This document shows positions 1-13,211 of a DNA stretch of 55,934 bases, in pieces (the stretch's first letter is position 1; the number at the start of each line of letters is the position of its first letter). This DNA comes from Pelomyxa schiedti (Eukaryota; Evosea; Pelobiontida; Pelomyxidae). A program made the position numbers and the translations under genes. The stretch covers positions 6,613 through 62,546 of the forward strand of contig JAHLWZ010000358.1 of NCBI GenBank assembly GCA_020536535.1. The letters run 5' to 3'. The notes beneath the pieces were generated by a model. That model did not search any database. It was not told the origin of the DNA and worked only from the letters and a program-made list of their open reading frames with translations.

Positions 1-1591
1 CAGGCTTCAAGTATCATATCCCTGGACTAGCTTCAACTGCAACTCCTGCTCTTACTCTTACTCCTGGTCCAACTCCAGCACCGACAAGTGCAAACTTGTC
101 TCAAGTCACTACTCCAACTGCGATCCCTGTGTCTCAAACAACCACTCCGACCAGCCTTGCTACTGATGCACTAACCCATAGAATATCTGCCCTTGGTGCA
201 CCAGCTTTTATAACTGCACTACGCCAAGCCACGGGTTTGAGGTATGTATTCTTCACTCATATTTGTTCCTGATCACCCAAGATCGGATGTGTCTGTAGAG
301 TGTACAATTGGAGTAGGTTACCGTGGGCAAGTGGTAAAAGTCAAATCAGCGGATAAATTGTTGGCAGTGAAGGTCTTTGGATTTGATCGACAAGTTCTCA
401 AGACATCATATATCAATGTTCTACAGGTTAACGCCCTCTTATTAGCAAGAGAAAGTAACGAGAATACTCAGAAAATGAGAGCCGACTTAGCACATGATCC
501 TCATCTTATTGATATCGTCGAAGTTGTTTCAACCGCTCACAATGAGCTAGTCGTTGCTATGGAATTTGCTCCACATGGCAACTTGCTGCAAAAAATGCTC
601 AAACCTGAATTTCAAGTGTTGGATCGAATAAAAGCTCTTGTAGGCATAGGTACTATGATCAGGATTGTTTCTCTCTCTCACTTGTTTTAGCGGAGTCTGC
701 CCTTGTGCTACACGGGAGACTTGCTTCCGCACACGGCAACCTCAAGGTTTTTCCCCTGTTTGCACATCATCTCTTAATCTGGAGTAGCCAACAAATGTAC
801 TGTTCTCTGCCAATGACACGGTACAGCTGTCGGACTACTGCCCAGAGAAGTTGGCCTCTTCTTGCTATGATACCTATCAAATGTTTCTAAGGCCGAAGCA
901 CTACACCGACCCGGAGTATTTTACTCCTGTGTTTCTTCTTTACCCTACTAAATCGTACACAGGAGCGTGGTTAAGGGTCCACTAACACCCAAAAGTGATG
1001 TGTACTCCCTCGGGGTATGGGCTTCCCTTTGTGAAACTTACGGAAGTCTAAAACGAATATCCTCACAGGTTATAGCAACTGAGCTCCTGACTGGAAAGAC
1101 TGCACCAGATATCCCTGCTCTTGAGGAACTTAAGAAAGCGATGACGTCGTTCTCGAAAAGTGACATTACTGCTTTACTTGATAGGCGGTGCACTTGGTCT
1201 GATATGGTTGTGAGCACCTTAGTGAAGCTGATTTTGCGGTGCCGTGCCTGGTGTTCCTATAAGCGCCCCGAGATGGCACAAGTGCATTCAACACTCTTGG
1301 AGCTTCAACATGTATACACATCCTTCCGTTTTCCGTGTCCCTCCCAACCTCCCAAAACAGACCCTTGAAGAGGAAGAAAGGGCAAAGAAAGAAGTGCCCC
1401 CAGCCAACCATGCAACGGCTGCAGCTCAGTGCCCCATTTGCCTCCAACACCCGCCAGCAAAGGCAGCCGTACCCTGCGGCCACATGTTCTGCGCCGCCTG
1501 CGTTGCGGAACTCCAAGAAGAACACAGAGACACCACATGTGCACTTTGCCGGCAGGCTGTTACCAACTACTTGAAGGTGTTCCTGTCCTAG
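1..1591 (+). CDS. Pseudokinase-like protein with C-terminal RING finger (5' partial)
   Basis: The gene enters from the left edge, in frame from base 3, with a Thr/Pro/Ala-rich segment. Introns at 242-281, 650-690, 747-787, 916-962, 1015-1068 and 1312-1360 restore one continuous frame. A protein-kinase fold follows: glycine loop GVGYRGQV, the VAIK-type Lys in LAVKVF, an alpha-C/hinge region, then HGNLKPTN where HRDLKxxN is expected and SDYCP where DFG is expected, and SDVYSLGV of subdomain IX. The catalytic-loop Asp is therefore missing, so phosphotransfer is doubtful. After a short Glu-rich linker comes a C3HC4 RING (CPIC...CGHMFCAAC...CALC), typical of E3 ubiquitin ligases. It probably acts as a kinase-fold scaffold that directs ubiquitination. 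Domain calls are firm; the biological role is inferred. The stop is TAG at 1589-1591. Confidence 0.8.
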
Positions 1592-1822
1592 GCACCGACT
1601 CTCATCGCACTGGCACTGTATTACTTTTATCCCAACCCACCAACACCTACAACTCTATGGTTAGAATTTGAGGAAACAACAAATTCTCAGAGCAAAGCGA
1701 ATAAACAAAATTCTTGTCATCTTCTGACCCTTGTTTTCGTTTCCAACGTGATCTAATTTCCCTGCATCTGAGAAATCGCAGCCGATCACAGCTTTCTTCA
1801 ACATAAATATTAAATAATATTG

Positions 1823-4800
1823 ATGGCTCAGCAGCAGGTTACTACGGCGATCGAGGGGATACAGGAGAGCGGTGCACCCACGGACAACAGGGCGCTGAAA
1901 CTGAGGCACTTGGCTACGTATGTGCATGCTTTGTTTCTGATAATTCCACATCTACAAGTTCCACGCGCAACCGTGTTAGTTGGTGTTTTTTTTGTGCAAA
2001 CAAAGCACAAAAGAATTTGCTTCTGTTTGGAACGGGAGGAAAGAGCTAGGGCATTAAGCAATGGCTCCTTGAGTTTAAAAGGTAGAACCGCTATTTACTT
2101 CCTCTTTGGGTGCAAACTCTCACGTAGGCCTGCAGTCTATTTGTTCAGGTGATGACTTGGTTTTAAAGGTTACTTTCTTAAGGGGAAGAAATCCAATACT
2201 CAACATTTAACTATAGCTCTTTGATTGGTTGACTCATCACTATCAGCGAGATAACGAATTTTTATCATACACTGCTAGAACTTTAGTAGGGATATTTCGG
2301 TTATTCAAAAAGCCATTCAAGAGTTTACCTTCGTTGGACGAAAAAGAAGTATGCTTATTTAAGTTGAAATCATTAGTTACCTTCACATTTGACAATAGGA
2401 GGACATTGTCAATTGGTTAGTCTCCAAGATAAACTGTGATTGTCCAGCACTGTCAGTATTCTGCATAGGTATAGTTATTCTCATTTTTTCCCCGTTTTGA
2501 ATGGCACAGAGCTCCTTTCTGACTTTGCAAGTGATTTCGACTATGGCAGTAGAGTTGTTTTTGCTGGGCCTGGCAGGAGTTTAGTGCAAAAAATAAAATT
2601 ACTTCTCCCTGAAGGTTTCTTCCTACTTTTGTCTTCCTTTTCTGAGCACTCTGATCTCCATACCAAAGTTGATAGGCTCTTTCCGGCTCCCCCAACCATT
2701 GATGATCTTCCCCCACTGACATCTGATGCTGGTCCCATGTTTCCAATTTTGCGCCGTGAATCTTCTGACCACTCACATAAGCATCTTCCACATGTACAAA
2801 CATCGGCAGCACGTCACAACTTCCACCCTCATCACCATCATCACAACAATGAACCGGCCGCACTCACTGATGAAGGAGGCTCTTCCACTGCATCCACAGG
2901 TTTTTATTTGCTCTGGTTATATTACCTCAATACTTTCTTTAATAGGGAGTAGTAGTGATAGTGGCTCAGAAGCTACAGCTGCACAAATTAATGATACACT
3001 TCCTAATGACCTCTCTGACCTTGATTTATTCACCCCATTAAATGAAGACACCTTAAAGCGGCTTGAATTTGTTAGTCGTCCTCAAGCAGTTGGTATTTTT
3101 TTTACAATTAACACTAATAGGTATGTGCCATACACACTTTGAGTGGCATAATAGACTATCAAGAAATGGTTCTACCATTCTATGATGCAGGTGGCACGGA
3201 GATAATTATTCCACTACTCAACATAAAACACCCCCATTTGTTGTGTGGTATGGATCATCAAATTGAAAATACTTGTGATTAAGTATAACATTGATGCTAG
3301 CCACCTTTCATCTTGTTGCGGGTCTTCTTATACACAAGAGATTTGGCCAAACTCTACTCGAGTGTGGGGGTATAAAGCTTCTGCTATCTTTCCCAGTGAG
3401 TCCATTCTTTGCTGCCTCAATCGGACATTGCCTTGCCAGTTTTGCGGTCAATGGGCCTGCCTTCGCCAGCATAGCAATGGTACCTCCATCATAAATTTTT
3501 TTACCTAACATCACACAGATGGGACCTGATCTTATCGAACAACTTGTCAAAATTTCCTTGGAGTTACTTTCCGCTCCATCAGAGACAGCCCAATGTGTTA
3601 GTCCAATCACTTTTTTTAAAAGAAAAACCTTCCCCAACCAAATGAACATACCTTTTCAAAATCAACACAGAAAAGTCTAGCTTTCTTGAGCTTAGCTCTG
3701 ACATCTGTACAAGTACTACAGCAATTTGATCGGCGAAACGGACTATCAAATCTCATTGGTAGTTACTTTATTATTGAAAGTCAATCTCACCAGAAAAAGA
3801 AAAACTCCATCTGTGCAGTGGGAACACTACTGGGAGACTTGCATTTCCTTTGTGTTTCTGTCTGCGGCAGTATTTACGGGCCCACTTTGTATTAAATATT
3901 GGAGGATTCAAGCGTAGCCGCGGTTTAAAATCTGCTTCAGTAATCTCCTTCTCAAACTCTTCTCACACCTACAATTCGCAAATTTAGTGACTTAAAAAGC
4001 TGAAAACCTGTGTAGAGATCCAGCATAGAGGATTCAAAGAAAGCTTTGGATACAGATGAAGATACCATTTCTGAGTTATCTTCAGTTTTTGAATATGCAG
4101 TTCAGCAAGGCACCATTCTTATCCTATCCCTTTTTTTAAACTTCAAAGCAGGTCTTTCACTGGATACTGGTTCACCTCCTTGGATCCATATCGATTTATT
4201 AGTTAAAAATGGGGGTGTGGACTGTATGTTGAAACTTCTTAAACAGGCAATTTTATCACCAATTACTTTCAGGTATGATTTACTTTTTAAAAAAGTGTGC
4301 AAACAACCAACAGATTTGATGTAGTGCTTCATCTCCTCGAGTGCATGCATGTCATAACATTCCTTCCACAAGCACAGTTATTCATTCTCAATACTGCTAC
4401 TCCTGACTCTCAGCAAACAGGTTTTAATTATAACTGTTTCTTGTTTACTAAGGATTTATAGGCTTAGAAGTGCTACTTGAGTGTGGTACTACATCTCAAC
4501 CACCTGAAGTCCTGCGTGAAGTTGTACTCATACTGTGTAACTGTGTTTGCAGGACCCCATTACAGTCTGCTATCCTATGTAATTTTAAAGTTTTCTTATG
4601 TCTCCACCAGAAAACGAAGCTTACCATCCCGACCGGTATTGGGACAATCTGCGACACCTTCCGCGGTCTCTAATCAAGTATCTAATACAACTGCGCCATC
4701 GACTCCCGCCAAGCATAGCAATCAGACCGCTACACATTCAGAAGTTACGAGCACTCCAACCACCACTAGCACCACCACCCCGGCAACACCTGCTCGCACT

Positions 4801-7554
4801 AGAGCACTACAGCAATGCGAATTTGACGACAATTTGAAAAAAACTTGGAAGCTCTTTAGGATACACCATGGAGTGAAGGTTAGGTTTTTATCTCTCAATT
4901 TTTCTTAACAGAGCTTTTGGAAAAGGTTCTCCTAAATTTACTTCAATACAAAGAGAACGTTCCCCGAGCACCAGAAATACGGGCACTCAGTTGTCGAGCC
5001 TTACTTGGCTTGGCAAATGATACAACCATTTGCCAAATACTAGGAAAGCTTCATAATGTATAAGTGCTAACAAACTCTCCGTACATGTTTCTTACTATTC
5101 ACGTTAGTTGTTAACACTATTGCCTCAAATCGTATCGAGTCGCAACCAGCCAATACACAGCAAAGGCAATGACATGCTGTGTCATTATGCAGTTGAATTG
5201 CTTGCAAAAATGCATGCAAAAATGCAACCCTAGCTACAGTCTCATTATTTCAAAACAGAACAGGAAGAACGTCTGCATCAATTTTGAGTGACAAAACAGA
5301 TCCTGTTTCAAGGCTTATTGAGCGGGCAGAAATTGCTGCATCGACTCCAGTGAGGTATCAGATATCCCCCTTGTGTAGGCACTCATCTGCTGTCCAGATA
5401 CTCGGGTGATGAATTACTACAAGTTGTGCACCAATACCTCCTTTCAAAGGGACTTTCTAAAACTGCTGAATCTCTTTCAGAAGAAGCGGTATTTTTTTTC
5501 TTTCGCTGTCAAGCCCTGACAACCTTGATGTAGCATCTTTCTGTACCAGCCAGGATAACAAGCCATCCGATTCCCGCTGGAACTCTCGACAATATCGTCA
5601 CTGAAGTATTATTCCTTTCACTAAAGTGCAGTAAATAAAATATTTTAGTACCTGAGAGGTCAACATCAACGGTGTGCAAATCCTGTCTCACTTGTGCCAC
5701 CGTTCTCTCTTGTGTTACCCCATCACTGTCCTACTGTCCGCAAAACAGTATCTGCTGGATACTCCCCTCTGTCAGTAACAGCACGAATCCTTGGCAGGCA
5801 ATTCAATCCTCCATATGGTACGCCCATTGCTCTGTATTACTACTCACCAATATAGGAGGGATCTCTGGTCGCCAAAGGGATTGCCACCTATTGTATTCAC
5901 GATACAAGCCCACCAGACCGCTGCGTTGTTGGGAGACCACTTTTACCTATGCTCAGTTTGGCAATTCAGGTTTGTCTCCAGTATTTTGTGTTGCTTGGTG
6001 TTCCAAACCTTATGCAATAAATATCACAGACCACTTATTTCTGGGAACTAAAAATGGAGAGGTACAAAGCTGGCAAATTAGGACTGCTGAACAGTCTGTA
6101 AGAAGTGTCTATTAATTTTCCTCCATTTTTGTCACCCTGATGTACAAAAGAATACTTGTCCACTGTTTTCACAGCCCGTAACCGGCATGGAAATGTCACC
6201 CAATCGTGAATTGATGCTTGTGTCGACAAGACGCACCCCTGAGACTAAAGTGCTCGATACAAAGAAGCCAAATGAATTAGCTTCTCTGACAACTCTTCCA
6301 GACATCTTTGCAGGCAAGTTTTACTGTTCCGCCATCTCGCTAAACCCCGAAAAGCTGAATTCAGTCACTGTGGAAAATATGTATTAGGAACGCAACATGA
6401 AAAAGCTCTCCTGTACAGTGTTGAAACGTGCTCCTTGATACAGGTTTTCATAATGCACTTATTCCTTCCCCAGTGACCTTTCCCAGACTCTCCAGTTGCA
6501 CAATGATAATGAGCAGTTACCAACCAAATTCAGAGACCGTGCACATTTTAGTTTGTGTGACCAACTTATACTATGCACTGATACACTGTGGGATTGCCGC
6601 ATGGGGAAGGAGATTCATAAATTTGACAGATTTACGAACTACGGAAATGGTACTCGTTTCTCCTCTTGGTATGCACTGTTTACACGTAATAGGTTTCTTC
6701 GCACCCTCGGGAGTAGAAGTGATCATCAATTCTGAAATATGGGACCTAACCACATTCAAACTCCTCAGTACTTGTCCCGTTCTTGATCAGACACAACTGG
6801 TTTTTGGAAATAAGGATGTATTTTATGCCGGTGAGCCTTCCTTTGCGTAATTATTCAACTAAAGAGACCCAGTTTGTCAGCATATGACAGGCAGCAGGTC
6901 TATTCGCCAGGCACCCACGTTTCACACCATTGACGCTCTAGACTACTCACTCATTTCCACTACTGCCCTTGACAGTGCAATATGGAATCTGACCCCCGAC
7001 TCTACAAACACTCACCTGGCGATTGTTGAAGTACGTGTCCCACATCCTCGCTAAGCCAACTCCGGACGGCTAACTCGAGGTTACAGAACGAGAGCATGGA
7101 CTCGGTCTGCCGAATTTACGATGTGGGACGATCACCACCCTCGGAAGGCGATTCCGACACCGACTTGGATGATCTGGACCTCGACATTGAAGACGACGAC
7201 GTACTCGAGGAACTTCTAGAAATGGACGATGCAGATGGCGATGACGAAGGCGGGAACGACACTGACACCAACGAAGACTCAGACGGCGACGATGACGACG
7301 ATGATGATGACGACGACGACGATGACGGCGACGACGACGACAGCGATGATGAAGGCGGAGACGCTGATGACGACGGGGATGAGGATGACGACGAAGACGA
7401 AGACGACAATGACTTGGAACTAGTGGCTGCTAGTAGTGACGACGATTCCGATGATGGCGAGGAGGAGGACGGGGATGATTCTGGTGAGGAAGAGGCAAAC
7501 GCCACAGGTGAGGCACAAGGCCACGAGGATCAGAGCAGCTCCGAGGAAGAATGA
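1823..7554 (+). CDS. DCAF1: DCAF1 (VprBP) homologue, CUL4-DDB1 substrate receptor
   Basis: This is a long gene of many short exons starting at ATG 1823 (MAQQQVTTA). The N-terminal half reads as helical, armadillo-like repeats with Ser/His-rich and Thr-rich insertions. Near 5405-5490 there is a LisH motif (ELLQVVHQYLLSKGL). A WD40 region follows (LFLGTKNGEVQSWQI near 6035; IHKFDRF near 6615; EVIINSEIWDL near 6715), matching the DCAF1 propeller in order and wording. The sequence then runs through an exon ending ...LAIVE into MDSVCRIYDVGR at 7096, the hallmark that precedes the acidic tail in DCAF1. The last ~130 residues are almost all Asp/Glu with some Ser. The family recruits substrates to the CUL4-DDB1 ubiquitin ligase in the nucleus. 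Family assignment is strong; the individual exon borders in the first 4 kb are not all resolved. Confidence 0.88.
7170..7550 (+). repeat. GAC/GAT/GAG codon-repeat tract (acidic tail of DCAF1)
   Basis: This is an imperfect trinucleotide-repeat tract, mainly GAC and GAT with some GAG and GAA, in frame with DCAF1. It encodes an almost uninterrupted acidic tail. The mixed synonymous codons suggest selection for acidity and not a freshly expanded microsatellite. Confidence 0.85.
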
Positions 7555-8176
7555 ACCAACAACACACCCCATTAGGTCCGTTTGTACATGAAGCACCCTG
7601 ATTCCACAATTTGCACCAGCAAACGAATGTTCTCTGTTTCTGTTAACTTGGGAAAAAAAAAATACCCTGACTCGCTCTGTGACTTTGTCGCATCAACTTA
7701 TGTCAACGGTGAAGTGTATTCCTTGGTACTGTGTAGATCAGCGAAACGGAAGTTCTACTCATACGATTAAGTCATGGAAAGTGAGGCATCCATCTGGCTT
7801 CATGTATTGGTTCTTCTCCCAAAGAAATGGTGGAGTTCTCAATCGAGGACGGTGCATTCCAGAAATAGGTGGTATCTCCTCCTTAGATTGTGGTATCCTG
7901 GCTTCAACTAATCTTCAACAGTTTCCAAACTTACAGTTACACAACGACCAGTGATATCCCACAGCTACGCTGCTACATTGGCTTGGTTGGACATAAATCT
8001 TACTACCTCCCTTAGCTCACTCAAACTCTGCACGCCCAGCTGGTCCAGCACCCATAACAACCTCCGTCATTTGATTGAATTTGGGTTTTTCCAAACACTG
8101 AAACATTGCCTTTCCGAAATTTCTCAAAGTTGCTTAGATTTTTGGCCCTTTGCGGGCATAAACGAACACGTGGTAT
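7555..8176. other. Unassigned interval between DCAF1 and the GH127 gene
   Basis: This 620-bp stretch lies between the 3' ends of two convergent genes. The plus strand has open segments (7588-7770 and 7951-8280) that can be stitched with short GT-AG introns, for example a donor near 7694 and acceptors near 7738 and 7844. The resulting peptides resemble nothing I recognise, and more than one splice pattern is possible. The minus strand lacks a convincing continuation of the GH127 gene, whose natural C-terminus falls at 8177. It may be a small plus-strand gene or just overlapping 3' untranslated sequence. Confidence 0.35.
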
Positions 8177-10901
8177 TTAATCTAGGTACGTGGGGATCTC
8201 TGCAATGCGTAGCTTGGTGGAGCCATAGGGTTTTAGTTTCACCACAACTGGAGTGTCTGCTCCAACAGACACCGGGCTGACGGGAGGGGCGGCAGCTGCA
8301 TCCTGTTCCTCTACCCACTGCGTGAGAGGCTTGGCCCATGCAGATATGGTGAGTGGGCAACTTTCCTCGGCGAAGGGATTGGTCATGTCGTTGGTGGTGC
8401 TAAAGGTTAAATCGGCGGTAGGGTCGTTGTCGTTGGAGAGGCGAATGCCGTACTGCCAAGGTGAAGTGGGGAGCATTTGCAGGTCGTCGGACTCATAGGC
8501 ATAGTGCGCAAGCACTGTGGTGTTATGGGGGATCCAAAGGGCGTACAACAGTGGTCCGCGCATGATTGCAGCTGCATTGTTATATCTGGAAATATTGGTC
8601 AGGGGAAGCAACGCATCCAGTGTTACCTTCTTGTCACTTCTATTTGCATTGTTATTTGAATTGAGATCGTTCCGGCGCCAGAAGGAATTTGAATCTTGAG
8701 TAAAGTACCAGGAGCGGGCGTGTACTTGACACCAAGGGAGTCACTAACAACCCAGTCACCTGTGTTTTTCACCCACCCAGGTACCCTCATATAAAGAGTA
8801 AATGATTGAGATGCTTGTGTAGCAATGGAGATAGTTTCAGCAAATGGGTAATCCGTTGTCATGTTGAGAGACACTTTGTTAGAAGTGGCTGCTATAACGG
8901 TCTCTAAAACCATTGGGCCATAGTGCAATATTACCAAGCCATTATCAGGGGTAAGCATGATCGCATTTGTGACATACTGTAGAATCGATTAGAGTATTCA
9001 CTTAAATTGCCTTTCTCACTTTAGGATAGCCCTGATGATAGTTGGCTGTGCAGCAACCATAGTTTGGCTCCAATCCATAAATATTGCTATTTGGTCCATC
9101 AAAAGCCCAGACATGGTCATCACAGACCATCGAGTTGATTTCATTAGACTGTTGGAGGTACTGGTGTTCCCAGATATCGTCAGTTCTGAGAGAAATGTAA
9201 GTGTCTCACACTGGCGTTCATTGGGGTACAGGGTTGCTTGAAGAGCATTCAAAGCTACTCTCTCAGCAAAATCAACATAAGTAAGATTTCCTATCACAGA
9301 AAATGACACGTCGTAAGAAAACATGGTTTCCACAACTGTGCAGAGCTCAGTTCCCCGGCTTGGCATCAATCCAGCAAGATGCTCATCACAAGAAAAAATA
9401 CCTGTTTACATTTTTTTGTCATTTACACATATATATTTATTCAGTTTTTTTTTTTGTGTGTGTGTGCCAACCAGAAGCTTGTCCATGGTACATGTCAAGT
9501 TTATTAATACGTTCATTTGTACTGGCGACATCATCAGAATCACGAGAAAATCTGTAATAAACTGCCTCTGATTTGACTGCTTGTCCGTTATTTACACCTT
9601 ATACCACAATAAGAAAAGGCCACTGGAAACACCGCGTCAATATTGAGAAGTACCATGATTGTCGAGAAGCGGTAGAACTGCAGGTTCTGTAGGAAACGCG
9701 TACCTGAAATAAGCTTTCCAGTCAAATCCTTGGTAGTGTAAAAGTTCAATTAAATCGAGGAGGAACTGGAGGCAAGTTAGGTAAAAACGGATATCGGTGA
9801 AGATTACTTGCTCTTCTCCTTCTATGAGATAGTTATCGTAAATGTACTCAACAGCAAGAGCCATGTCTTGCCAGCGATAAGCTGCCCATGAAGTCAGTGG
9901 GGTGTCAATCAACAGAGGGAAAAGCTACAAGACCAATAGGTTAGACAATGGTTTAGAGAAGAAAAAGTACATAGTGCATGAAATTGTATAGCGCAGGAAT
10001 GATCCTTGAGTCCTCAGTGGACTGGTAATATCTGTAATTACTAAGAGAAAGGAAACGAATGAAGCTCGGTACTGTAGAAGAGCTAGACAGAGAGGGAACC
10101 GAGACCAAGGGTCCATGGAGTCTGTTGGTCCAAACCAGCCATCTTCCAGTTGGTGATCGAGAATATAGTCAACATAATACTCGACTTGAGCGATCAGGTC
10201 CGGGTCCTGAAAGACTCTAAGACGAGGGGAGTAGAGACCTTCCAACAAACGTCAAGTAAGAAAGCCAAAGGGATGACGCCATTGAGCCAATAGGGTGTGC
10301 GTTCATGAAGCCCACCATCTGCAGTACCACCAATCCAAATTGAGTCAGAAATGTCTGCCCAGAACAGGGACAGGTAGCCACTCAAGCCGTCTGCTTGAAT
10401 CTACACTATTACTTAATCCACGAGAGGCGAATATGTGAAGGGCACCTGAAGTTGATTTTTCAACCAGCCAGAGGGTTTAATATGGGTGACTGGAAGAGGG
10501 TATGCAAAAGGTACAGCCAAGGTGGGATTTCGGGAGCCAGAGACACGGCAAGGATTCATAGTAAAATGTTTAGCAGTGCCTTTCAACCAACACAAAGGGT
10601 AGGTGCTCGGCTCAGTGCAACCGCCATCGGTTGTAGCTTTCCCGTACGACTTGAAACATGTAAATGCACCGAAAGAAAAAAAAAATTGAGAGGAGAAATC
10701 AAAAAGTCCAAGGAGTACCCAAGCTACGCAAGAAGGGTCGTCTAAACACATGTCAGCACACACGTCAGGACCGTCGGATGTCGATAGCGTAAGTGGCATA
10801 TCACTGAGATCTCCATTGGGCCTATCAACACCGTCGTCCCCAATAGCAACGACGCAACTTACGACAACCAAACACGCAGCCGCAACCGCCCACGCCCTCA
10901 T
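8177..10901 (-). CDS. Secreted glycoside hydrolase family 127-type (DUF1680) protein with N-terminal PAN domain
   Basis: The protein starts at 10901 with a signal peptide (MRAWAVAAACLVVVSCVVA). A PAN/apple-like module follows: CADMCLDDPSCVAW joined over an intron to SYGKATTDGG and then PLCWLKG. The rest has the hallmarks of the beta-L-arabinofuranosidase family. These are IWIGGTADGGLHERTPYWLNG and helical barrel segments, the E-x-C motif in RGTELCTVVETM near 9350, and the double-Cys motif NYGCCTANYHQGYPK near 9040. The C-terminus is beta-rich and ends in a segment typical of the family (LRIAEIPTYLD). GH127 enzymes use Cys with zinc-bound Cys/Glu to release L-arabinofuranose from plant-type glycans; both Cys-bearing motifs are present here. 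It is probably secreted or lysosomal and used on plant or algal polysaccharide. The PAN domain may anchor it to carbohydrate or protein. Exons are separated by short introns. Confidence 0.85.
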
Positions 10902-11046
10902 TTTTTTTTCTTTTTGAGATCTCGTCTGTTCGTCTCACAAGACAGGTGCAAAAATCAAACATCAACCGGGAAATCACTGCCATCAATATGCCAGAAACAA
11001 CGGGTGGTTGGGTTTCAACAGACACGACGGCAAAAATCGTAAACAA

Positions 11047-13017
11047 ATGAGTGCGGGCGACAACGACGCGGCTGTGTTGGGTGCTTCTCAAGGAGATCAA
11101 GATCTGGAAACTTGCGACCCTGCTGTTGATCTCGGCGATGTTGTCCAGGCGGGATCTACGATGTCGGATGACGGCCCTGTTGCTGCTGTCACTAAGAGCG
11201 AACAGAGGTGGTTCCGCATTGCCGGGTGGTCTTCTTGGACTTTCATTTGCAGTGCGGTGATGTACTCTTTGTCTGGGATTGTTTTACCTCACGAGGCAGA
11301 GAAAGTGGCTCCCTCAAGCCCCTCGTTGTGCGTGGGTGTGCACCTTAAGTTATGTGACTCCAGTATTTACCGTACATGGTTTCTCAGGCATTGTCTCGGG
11401 AATTGGATGCTTATTTCAAGTCTGGGGATTGATTGCTTGCTTCTTTAGTGATCAATACAGACCTATTTTCGGTCAGTTCCACATGTTTCCCCTATCATGA
11501 CCTAATATTAGGAAGGCGAAGTCCATATATAGTTCTCTCTGGTTTATTAATTGTGTTGGGCAGTGGGTTAATGTATTGGGGTGATGCCATTGTATCCCTG
11601 GCCCTTGTTGTAATAGGTAATTTTTGCAGTAAAAAGAATTTCATGTAACGCTTTTAGCTTATCTTGTTTTGGTCTCGGGAGTGGCAGTTGGAACCTCAAT
11701 AATGCATGCAATGATTCCAGATCAAGTTCCGCAATCCCAGTACGGCTTGAGCTCTGGAATTATGGGTCTGTTTGGAGTTCTTGGCACAGCCTTCGGTATT
11801 TCTATTTTCGTCTATTCCTACTGACCAAGCTCAGGTTATGGAATTTTTGCTACTGGCATTAGTGTACCATCAGTCAACTGGATTTACATTGGAACATCGT
11901 TCCTTTTTGGTGTTACTACTATCATTGCTGCCCGTGAATTTATCATTGGGAGAAGTTATCACACCTTCATACAATTGGAAGATCCCTCAGGCTCAGGAGG
12001 TTTGTTTTGTCTCACGATTCACCTGAGGTTATTTAGGTTCGAAGTCAAAAGACCCTAAAGCAGCCTCTGGAGGTACGATACGAAGTAGATTTGTGAAGTT
12101 CATCAAAAAATTCTGGTTTGGGTCAAATTATAACTAGTTGTCTAAACTAATTTTCATCAGATACAACACAAAATCTCCCCTCACTTGAATGCCAGGTTTT
12201 CTGCTCGGGAGCACCCTGACTTTGCCTTGGTTCTTTGCATGAGATTCTTTTTTTACTTCCATCTGGCTACATTGTCTTACCTACCTTTTTGGCTAAGTGA
12301 TGTTATTGGGGTCGCAGACTCTGAAACGGTTATTATGAAGAGGAAACCAATTTCTTACTTCCTCTTAGACAATGGGAATTGTTGGGCTCATTATGTTAAT
12401 CGCAGCTCTAACAACCTCTTTTCCTTCTGGGAAACTCAGTGACACGAGGCTTGGAAGAAAGGTACCAATTTGTGTGGGACTTGTTCTCATGTCCACTGCT
12501 ACTGCCGCTCTCATGTTTGTAGAAAAAATTCAACCAGTTTATGTTGTGGGTATGTTCATACTGGAACCTCTTCCATGTTACTTACCTGATAAATACAAGC
12601 CGCCATATACGGACTAGGAAATGGGATGTATTGGACACTTGTAGGTTACTTATTTCTCCTCTCCCGCTCACGTACGTGAAGGAAGACGCGATGGCGTGCG
12701 ATAGTTTGCCCTCCAAGCAGCGCAGCGGAATCTTTATGAGCGAGTACGGCCTGGTCCTTACCGTCGGCGGGCTGGTAGGGCAACTCCTCAATGGTTTAAT
12801 TCTGGACTTCTTCAAAATCGGACAAGGTTCATACTCAGACCTGGGATACACGGTTTATTTTCCCCTTTCCCTACAAACACAAAACCACTAACTCCCTCAT
12901 AAGGTTTTGTTTTCCACTTCCCTTTGTGCACTGGCCGCCTCATTCATTTTTACCTTCTTCGTGAACCTCCAACGAGCCAGGCAATCTCAACGCACCAGAG
13001 ACGACGAATCTCTGTAA
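11047..13017 (+). CDS. Major facilitator superfamily transporter
   Basis: The start is ATG 11047, giving an acidic soluble N-terminus of about 50 residues before the first membrane segment (SSWTFICSAVMYSLSGI). Later exons add further hydrophobic helices, for example YIVLSGLLIVLGSGLMYWG and LALVVIAYLVLVSGVAVG. The MFS-like loop PDQVPQSQYGLSSGIMGLFG resembles the segment seen in MFS carriers between helices 4 and 5. In the second half, GKLSDTRLGRKVP is the G-x-x-x-D-R-x-G-R-(R/K) loop and YGLVLTVGGLVGQLLNG is a late helix. It ends with a polar tail (RTRDDESL) and TAA at 13015-13017. Substrate cannot be told from sequence; sugars or small metabolites are common for related subgroups. The gene is divergent from the GH127 gene, 145 bp apart, so a shared promoter region is likely. 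Confidence 0.8.
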
Positions 13018-13211
13018 CCAACATGCTTTTTCCGTTACGAGACTGCAGTTATTGAAAACACGGTGTCTTTCTTCGTTGTCTTTTCGCGTCAGACCCATAC
13101 CCCTTGATCTTTTTTGGTACCGCCGAACTTTCAGATGGTTTCCGATTGTATCTGGTTTTCAACGACCGCAATAGTAAACCAGCGAAAGAAACCAAAAACA
13201 AACAGAACGAG

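Noticed and set aside
7116-7505. Minus-strand poly-Ser ORF of 129 codons
   Set aside because: It is the complement of the Asp/Glu codon tract of DCAF1.
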